A stretch of DNA of 8,879 nt from Deltaproteobacteria bacterium. GTDB lineage: Bacteria; Desulfobacterota; GWC2-55-46. The position numbers and the translations under genes were made by a program. Each line of letters starts with the position of its first letter. Positions within the stretch are counted from its first letter, which is position 1. Below are positions 5,574-8,879 of this stretch, piece by piece. The stretch spans positions 1 to 8,879 of the forward strand of contig JACREV010000108.1 in NCBI GenBank assembly GCA_016218095.1, in the 5' to 3' direction. The notes under the pieces are model-generated. The model ran no database searches. It was not told where the DNA came from and saw only the letters and a program-made list of their open reading frames with translations.

Positions 5574-7549
5574 ACGGTCTCTTTCCTTTTCGTTATTTTG
5601 TTTGAGAGATAAACGCTTATGTCTTCGACCTCTATCCCGGTGGTCCGCCGCAAAGCGTAATAACAGCCGGGGCACGCGCTTGTAATGAGCTTCACCGCGC
5701 CGGCGGAGACCGCCGAGTCCGCGACCTTCTGGGCTATCGGGGCCGCGGCGAGGGGCTCCCTCAATATGAGCGGGAAACCGCAACAGGGGGCCTTCTCCCT
5801 TGCCCTTTCCATCTCGACTATTTCAACCCCGGCCTTCCTTAGCGCCTCCCTCGGCTCATCGTAGACGCCGTATCTTCTCCCGAAGACGCAGGAATCGTGG
5901 TACGCGGCCTTGGGGCCTTTGTCTACCGCAAACTCGGAGCCCGCTATCGCCTCGGTAAACCGGAGCACGCGCGCGACACCATGGCTTTTAAGCCTCTCGC
6001 CCCTCTCCTCAAGTATCTCGTAACAGTGCGGGCATGAGACGATTATCTCCTCCGCACCGCTCTCCCCGGCCCTTTTTAAGAATTCGTCAAAACCCTTCTC
6101 GCGCTCCTCTGCGAACCCGAATGAGTCGTAAGCCCCGCCGCAACAGCCTTCTATGACAGAGGGCCTCTCGCCGTGCGCATATTCGATAACCTTTATCGCC
6201 GCGTCCCTTATTTCAGGTGCGTTGATCGTTGTAACGCAACCGGGGAAGTAGGCGGCCTTTTTTCTTTTCGCTGGAAGTACGCTAAGAGCCCCTTTGGCGT
6301 TTGCGGCCAATGTGACGGAGCTCGCCACGAGCCTTAAGGGCTTGAGCCTTTTCTTAAGCGACTCGTTTTTTACCGACTCTTCCTTGAGCCTCCCTATCAT
6401 CCGGGGCGTATCTATCGAGACAGGGCAGTTGACTTTACATAGGCCGCATTTGAGGCACGAGTAAAGGCCGTTCTCAAAGGCTGCTCCGACGCCTTCTTTT
6501 ACAGCCGAGTCTATGACGCCGATACCTCCCTGCTTGTACGCGCTCCCGAAGGCAGGGCCCTTTTCGAGGTACGCCGGACACTCAAGGAGGCAGCCTCCGC
6601 AACCTATGCAGTGACTGCTCTCCTTCAGCCATTCCTCTGTTGCAGACCTCTTTATGATGACTACGACCGCCTCGGCAGGGCCGTGTACGCCGTAGAAGAG
6701 CTTCTTTTCGATATCTGCCGTCCTGCTCGGGCCTGATATTATGTTGATATAGGCGGTGGTGACGGAGCCGGTGGCGTAATAGGTCTGGAGCTTCACCATG
6801 TTGAGGGCGGAGGCGAGGTCTTCGTATATCTTGTTGGAATCCGTTATGACGATGTGCTTTTCGAGGCGGGAGATCTCGGCGACGTTGCCCTCGTTATGTA
6901 TTATGACGACAGAGCCTTCCGAAGCGGTTATGGCGTTCGCGCCGGTTATGCCTACTCTTGCCTTTCCTATCGCGTCCTTGATCTCGCTTTTCAAAAAACC
7001 TACTATGACCGCAGGGTCTGCAGGGACCTCGCAACCTCTCGATGCGCTGATTATCCCGGAGATGGCGTCTCTCCCGAGGTGGCTCACCGGCCCGGTCGGG
7101 TGAGAGGGCCTCTCCCCCGAGAGCTGGAGGACCCTGTCGCCTATGTCGGTCTCGACGGTCTCGATGCCATGTTCAGTGAGCCTGTCGACAAGGCGCATCT
7201 CTTTGGTGATGTTCGATTTGGATTTTACGACGAGCCTTTCTTCGCCTATGGCGCTTAAGACCGCCTCGAATGCCTCTTCCATTGAGTCGGCAAGGACTAC
7301 CTTGAACCTGTTCTTTTCGAGAGTTGAGATCGCCTTTTCAAGAAGGCCCGTGTTTCCGACAGATGATTCTCTGTCGGACTTGAGACGCGCCTTCATGCCA
7401 TCGAGGTCGGCGAGCCTTGATGAGTTCTCCTCCTGCCTCTTGATGACGGACGCGAACGCCGCCTCAAGGCTCCTCTTTGAGGAACCTTTGAGGCGGGACT
7501 CGCCTCCGAAGAGGAACCTGCTCAAAAGTTTTAGATGGACAGTGGCCAT
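5570..7549 (-). CDS. Fused LutB/LutA-type iron-sulfur protein (LUD domain, 2x[4Fe-4S], two CCG domains)
   Basis: This 659-aa protein has three parts. A LUD domain spans about residues 65-300, with VVKSKSNITKE (107-117), ETDIGDRVLQL (133-143) and ITGANAITASEGSVV (201-215), as in LutB/LldF. A ferredoxin-like segment carries CIGCGGCLLECP (314-325) and CLKCGLCKVNCP (365-376). The C-terminal LutA/LldE-like part has two cysteine-rich CCG modules: Cys438, Cys469-470 and Cys506/509, then Cys554, Cys589-590 and Cys626/629. All cluster cysteines appear intact. Relatives are the LutABC/LldEFG complex that oxidises lactate to pyruvate and passes electrons onward; fusions of these subunits are known in sulfate reducers. 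LutC/LldG, a lactate permease and a flavin lactate dehydrogenase are not visible. It is the first gene after the strong promoter and overlaps the [2Fe-2S] dehydrase gene, so electron delivery to that enzyme is conceivable but unproven. No membrane segment is seen. An in-frame TAA lies seven codons upstream, so the 7549 ATG is the longest start, with no clear Shine-Dalgarno. Confidence 0.9.
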   Translation of the reverse strand: MATVHLKLLSRFLFGGESRLKGSSKRSLEAAFASVIKRQEENSSRLADLDGMKARLKSDRESSVGNTGLLEKAISTLEKNRFKVVLADSMEEAFEAVLSAIGEERLVVKSKSNITKEMRLVDRLTEHGIETVETDIGDRVLQLSGERPSHPTGPVSHLGRDAISGIISASRGCEVPADPAVIVGFLKSEIKDAIGKARVGITGANAITASEGSVVIIHNEGNVAEISRLEKHIVITDSNKIYEDLASALNMVKLQTYYATGSVTTAYINIISGPSRTADIEKKLFYGVHGPAEAVVVIIKRSATEEWLKESSHCIGCGGCLLECPAYLEKGPAFGSAYKQGGIGVIDSAVKEGVGAAFENGLYSCLKCGLCKVNCPVSIDTPRMIGRLKEESVKNESLKKRLKPLRLVASSVTLAANAKGALSVLPAKRKKAAYFPGCVTTINAPEIRDAAIKVIEYAHGERPSVIEGCCGGAYDSFGFAEEREKGFDEFLKRAGESGAEEIIVSCPHCYEILEERGERLKSHGVARVLRFTEAIAGSEFAVDKGPKAAYHDSCVFGRRYGVYDEPREALRKAGVEIVEMERAREKAPCCGFPLILREPLAAAPIAQKVADSAVSAGAVKLITSACPGCYYALRRTTGIEVEDISVYLSNKITKRKETV

Positions 7550-7597
7550 AATGACGGACCGCTTAGGTTAAAGATAGACTCTGACGCGATTGAGGCA

Positions 7598-7610
7598 AAA
7601 GGCCGCCTTT
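7598..7610. other. Small hairpin in the leader of the LUD gene
   Basis: AAAGG-CCG-CCTTT is a 5-bp stem with a 3-nt loop, about 50 nt before the LUD start codon and about 90 nt downstream of the predicted transcription start. The minus strand continues TGCC rather than a U run, so it is a poor terminator. It may be a leader hairpin or chance. Confidence 0.3.
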
Positions 7611-7706
7611 AATCCGTAAAGAGCAAGGGATCGGGACGAGATGGGGTTTTCTGTTGAGTGGTTTCGGGGTGTGTGGTCTGTCGCGAGGCTTAAAACGCTT
7701 TATTAC

Positions 7707-7735
7707 AATATTGCAAATTTCTCAAAAAATGTCAA
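7707..7735 (-). promoter_or_regulatory. Sigma70-type promoter for the LUD/dehydrase unit
   Basis: The minus strand has a perfect TTGACA (-35, 7735-7730), a 17-bp spacer and AATATT (-10, 7712-7707, four of six matches). TGC immediately before the -10 makes it an extended -10. Transcription would begin near 7700, about 150 nt before the LUD start codon. It sits in an AT-rich island inside otherwise GC-rich DNA and has the right orientation and position. This is the best promoter match I found in the window, and no other gap offers a comparable one. It probably drives the LUD and dehydrase genes and perhaps all genes to the left. Confidence 0.7.
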
Positions 7736-7757
7736 CCCCTCTTTTAAAAATAACCGA

Positions 7758-7781
7758 AATGGATATTTTTCAATGGATATT
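7758..7781 (-). promoter_or_regulatory. Direct-repeat operator candidate upstream of the promoter
   Basis: The minus strand carries AATATCCATT twice (7781-7772 and 7767-7758), 14 bp start to start. The nearer copy ends 22 bp before the -35 box. The outer copy also overlaps an inverted repeat, GGATAT-TCAGGC-ATATCC (7775-7792). Position and spacing fit an activator bound beside RNA polymerase, but no regulator gene is in the window and the motif matches no family I can name. Confidence 0.4.
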
Positions 7782-7796
7782 CAGGCATATCCCGGA

Positions 7797-7805
7797 TGTG
7801 GATAA
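7797..7805 (-). promoter_or_regulatory. Consensus DnaA box (single)
   Basis: TTATCCACA on the minus strand is an exact match to the DnaA-box consensus and lies in the intergenic region about 60 bp upstream of the -35 box. There is no cluster of further boxes and no dnaA, dnaN or parAB gene nearby, so it is not an origin. It could make the promoter DnaA-responsive, or be chance (roughly a 7% expectation for one such 9-mer in this window). Confidence 0.3.
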
Positions 7806-7859
7806 CACCCGCATACGCCAGGTCCTGCTTACACGATTACGAAAAGGTTTCTCAAACAA

Positions 7860-8867
7860 TCACGAGCCGCCTACGACGAGGTTCCTGGGTTCCGCGTTCA
7901 TGTAGGCAGAGATGTTCTCTATCGTGGTGTCGAGTATCCTCTGGACCGCCTCGCGCGTATAGAACGCCGAGTGCGGCGTTATGACGACGTTACGGAGCCT
8001 CAAAAGTATGTGGTCGGCGAGGAGAGATTCAAGCGGCCTCCTCTGCGCGATCGACCTTATGAGCTCGGCCTCCTCGCGTATAGTCGGCTCCTCCGGTAGC
8101 ACGTCGAGGCCGACGGCGGAGACCTTGCCGGATGAGACCGCCTTCAAGAGCGCCTGTATGTCGATGAGCGAGCCCCTTGCGGTGTTTATGACGACTACTC
8201 CCTTTTTCATGAGGTCGAACTCCCGCTCCGAGAGGAAATGGTGGGTCTCGGGTACGGCCGGAAGGTGCAGCGTTATTATGTCCGAGAGCGAGAGCACCTC
8301 GTCAAGGGGTGCGTACCTGAAACCCATGCGCGAGGCGAATATGTCGTTCGGGCGCTTGTCGAACGCGAGCACCTTCATCCTGAAGCCCTTCGCTATCTCG
8401 ATGACGTAACGTCCTATTGCGCCTGTGCCGATGACGCCGAGCGTCTTGTCCTTGAGGTCGAATCCCATGAGCCCCTGCTCGGTGAACTCTCCGCGCCGGG
8501 TCCTCTCGACCGCGTCGATGAGCCTGTGCGAGATGGCGAGGATGAGGCCGAAGACATGCTCGGCGACCGTGTTGTCGCCGTAAGCCGGGACGTTCGCTAC
8601 CCTTATGCCGCGCTCGACGCAATACGCCGTGTCTATATGGTCAAAGCCCGTCGAGCGCGTCGCGATGAGCCTTAAGTCCTTCAACTCCTTTATGGCGTCT
8701 CTGGATAAGTCGGAATAGATGAAGGTCGATACGACCTCGCGGTCCGCGTACTCATGCGCGTTCTCTTTCGTAAGGTGTCCGTGTGTGATGATGACGTCGT
8801 GACCCTTGGAAAGGCCCTCGAACGCGCCCCTTTCCCAATCCTCTACCTCGAATATGGCTATCTTCAT
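7860..8867 (-). CDS. D-2-hydroxyacid dehydrogenase (D-lactate dehydrogenase-like), NAD-dependent
   Basis: This 335-aa protein reversibly reduces a 2-keto acid to the D-2-hydroxyacid, for example pyruvate to D-lactate. The nucleotide-binding domain has VIGTGAIG at residues 145-152, and Asp170 at the end of the next strand (VLAFDKRP) indicates NAD rather than NADP. Substrate-side motifs are STGFDHID (72-79) and NVPAYGDNTVAEH (92-104). Catalytic residues are Arg231 (NTARG), Glu260 (in DVLPEEP) and His299 (TPHSAF). Together they are typical of the D-LDH subgroup, and the length is normal. The start is preceded by GGGGG about 7 nt upstream, and only 12 nt of upstream sequence are in the window, so any operon partner to the right is unknown. 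It is separated from the LUD gene by 310 nt that contain a separate promoter. Activity on another 2-ketoacid cannot be excluded. Confidence 0.9.
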   Translation of the reverse strand: MKIAIFEVEDWERGAFEGLSKGHDVIITHGHLTKENAHEYADREVVSTFIYSDLSRDAIKELKDLRLIATRSTGFDHIDTAYCVERGIRVANVPAYGDNTVAEHVFGLILAISHRLIDAVERTRRGEFTEQGLMGFDLKDKTLGVIGTGAIGRYVIEIAKGFRMKVLAFDKRPNDIFASRMGFRYAPLDEVLSLSDIITLHLPAVPETHHFLSEREFDLMKKGVVVINTARGSLIDIQALLKAVSSGKVSAVGLDVLPEEPTIREEAELIRSIAQRRPLESLLADHILLRLRNVVITPHSAFYTREAVQRILDTTIENISAYMNAEPRNLVVGGS

Positions 8868-8879
8868 GGCAATACCCCC

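Noticed and set aside
5574..5783. N-terminal extension of the dehydrase frame by 70 codons.
   Set aside because: It lies entirely inside the LUD gene, is Arg/Gly-rich as expected of an out-of-frame reading, and family proteins start at the MMRVPFG position.
7847..7857. GTTT-CTC-AAAC just after the dehydrogenase stop, a possible minus-strand terminator.
   Set aside because: The stem is 4 bp and AT-rich, and is followed by CTTTTC rather than a U run; it is too weak to call.
7654..7905. An 83-codon plus-strand frame in the gap between the dehydrogenase and LUD genes.
   Set aside because: It runs antisense through the promoter and into the dehydrogenase gene, has no recognisable motif, and lies opposite to all other genes.

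Overview
The window is a stretch of a bacterial chromosome of fairly high GC content. It carries seven complete genes and one gene cut by the left edge, all on the minus strand, so the biological order runs from right to left. Frequent ATA (Ile) and AGG (Arg) codons within GC-rich genes, together with a fused LutB/LutA iron-sulfur protein, suggest an anaerobic or microaerophilic 'deltaproteobacterial-type' organism. That placement is a low-confidence inference. No rRNA, tRNA, CRISPR array, transposase or phage gene is visible.

Layout in transcription order. (1) 8867-7860 encodes a D-2-hydroxyacid (D-lactate-type) dehydrogenase. (2) 7859-7550 is an AT-rich intergenic region with the best promoter in the window: TTGACA, 17 bp, then an extended -10. 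A pair of direct repeats lies just upstream of it, and a consensus DnaA box lies further upstream. (3) 7549-5570 encodes a 659-aa fusion of LutB-like (LUD plus two 4Fe-4S motifs) and LutA-like (two CCG) modules. (4) 5573-4371, overlapping the previous gene by ATGA, encodes a DegT/StrS-fold PLP/PMP enzyme. Its catalytic lysine is replaced by histidine and it carries a Cys-X-Cys-X2-Cys-X8-Cys cluster. These are the hallmarks of the [2Fe-2S] 3-dehydrases that make 3-deoxy sugars (E1/AscC/RfbH type), not of an aminotransferase. (5) 4183-3476 encodes an HddC-like heptose-1-phosphate guanylyltransferase. (6) 3325-2288 encodes an HddA-like heptose-7-phosphate kinase. (7) 2008-1070 encodes an extended SDR resembling the GDP-heptose C4 dehydrogenase of Campylobacter (Cj1427 type). 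(8) 1077-121 encodes a GDP-L-fucose synthase-like reductase (Fcl/WcaG/Cj1428 type). (9) 124 to the left edge is the N-terminus of what looks like a thiamine-diphosphate-dependent E1 alpha subunit. The last three genes overlap by 8 nt and 4 nt.

Read together, genes 5-8 are a GDP-D-glycero-D-manno-heptose synthesis and modification set for a capsule or O-antigen. The [2Fe-2S] 3-dehydrase and the apparent ThDP E1 enzyme make the locus unusual. In the yersiniose pathway, a PMP/[2Fe-2S] 3-deoxygenation of a 4-keto nucleotide sugar is followed by ThDP-dependent attachment of a two-carbon branch at C4 and a reduction. The same chemistry can be drawn here on a GDP-heptose scaffold, which would give a GDP-linked 3-deoxy, possibly C4-branched heptose. 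This is a hypothesis drawn from motifs and gene order. The heptose isomerase (GmhA), the E1 beta subunit and any glycosyltransferase are not in the window.

The intergenic regions hold other structure. A stepwise-graded minisatellite (11 units in four unit types) begins at the stop codon of the kinase gene. A 12-bp perfect inverted repeat separates the guanylyltransferase and kinase genes. Short direct repeats lie between the dehydrase and the guanylyltransferase.
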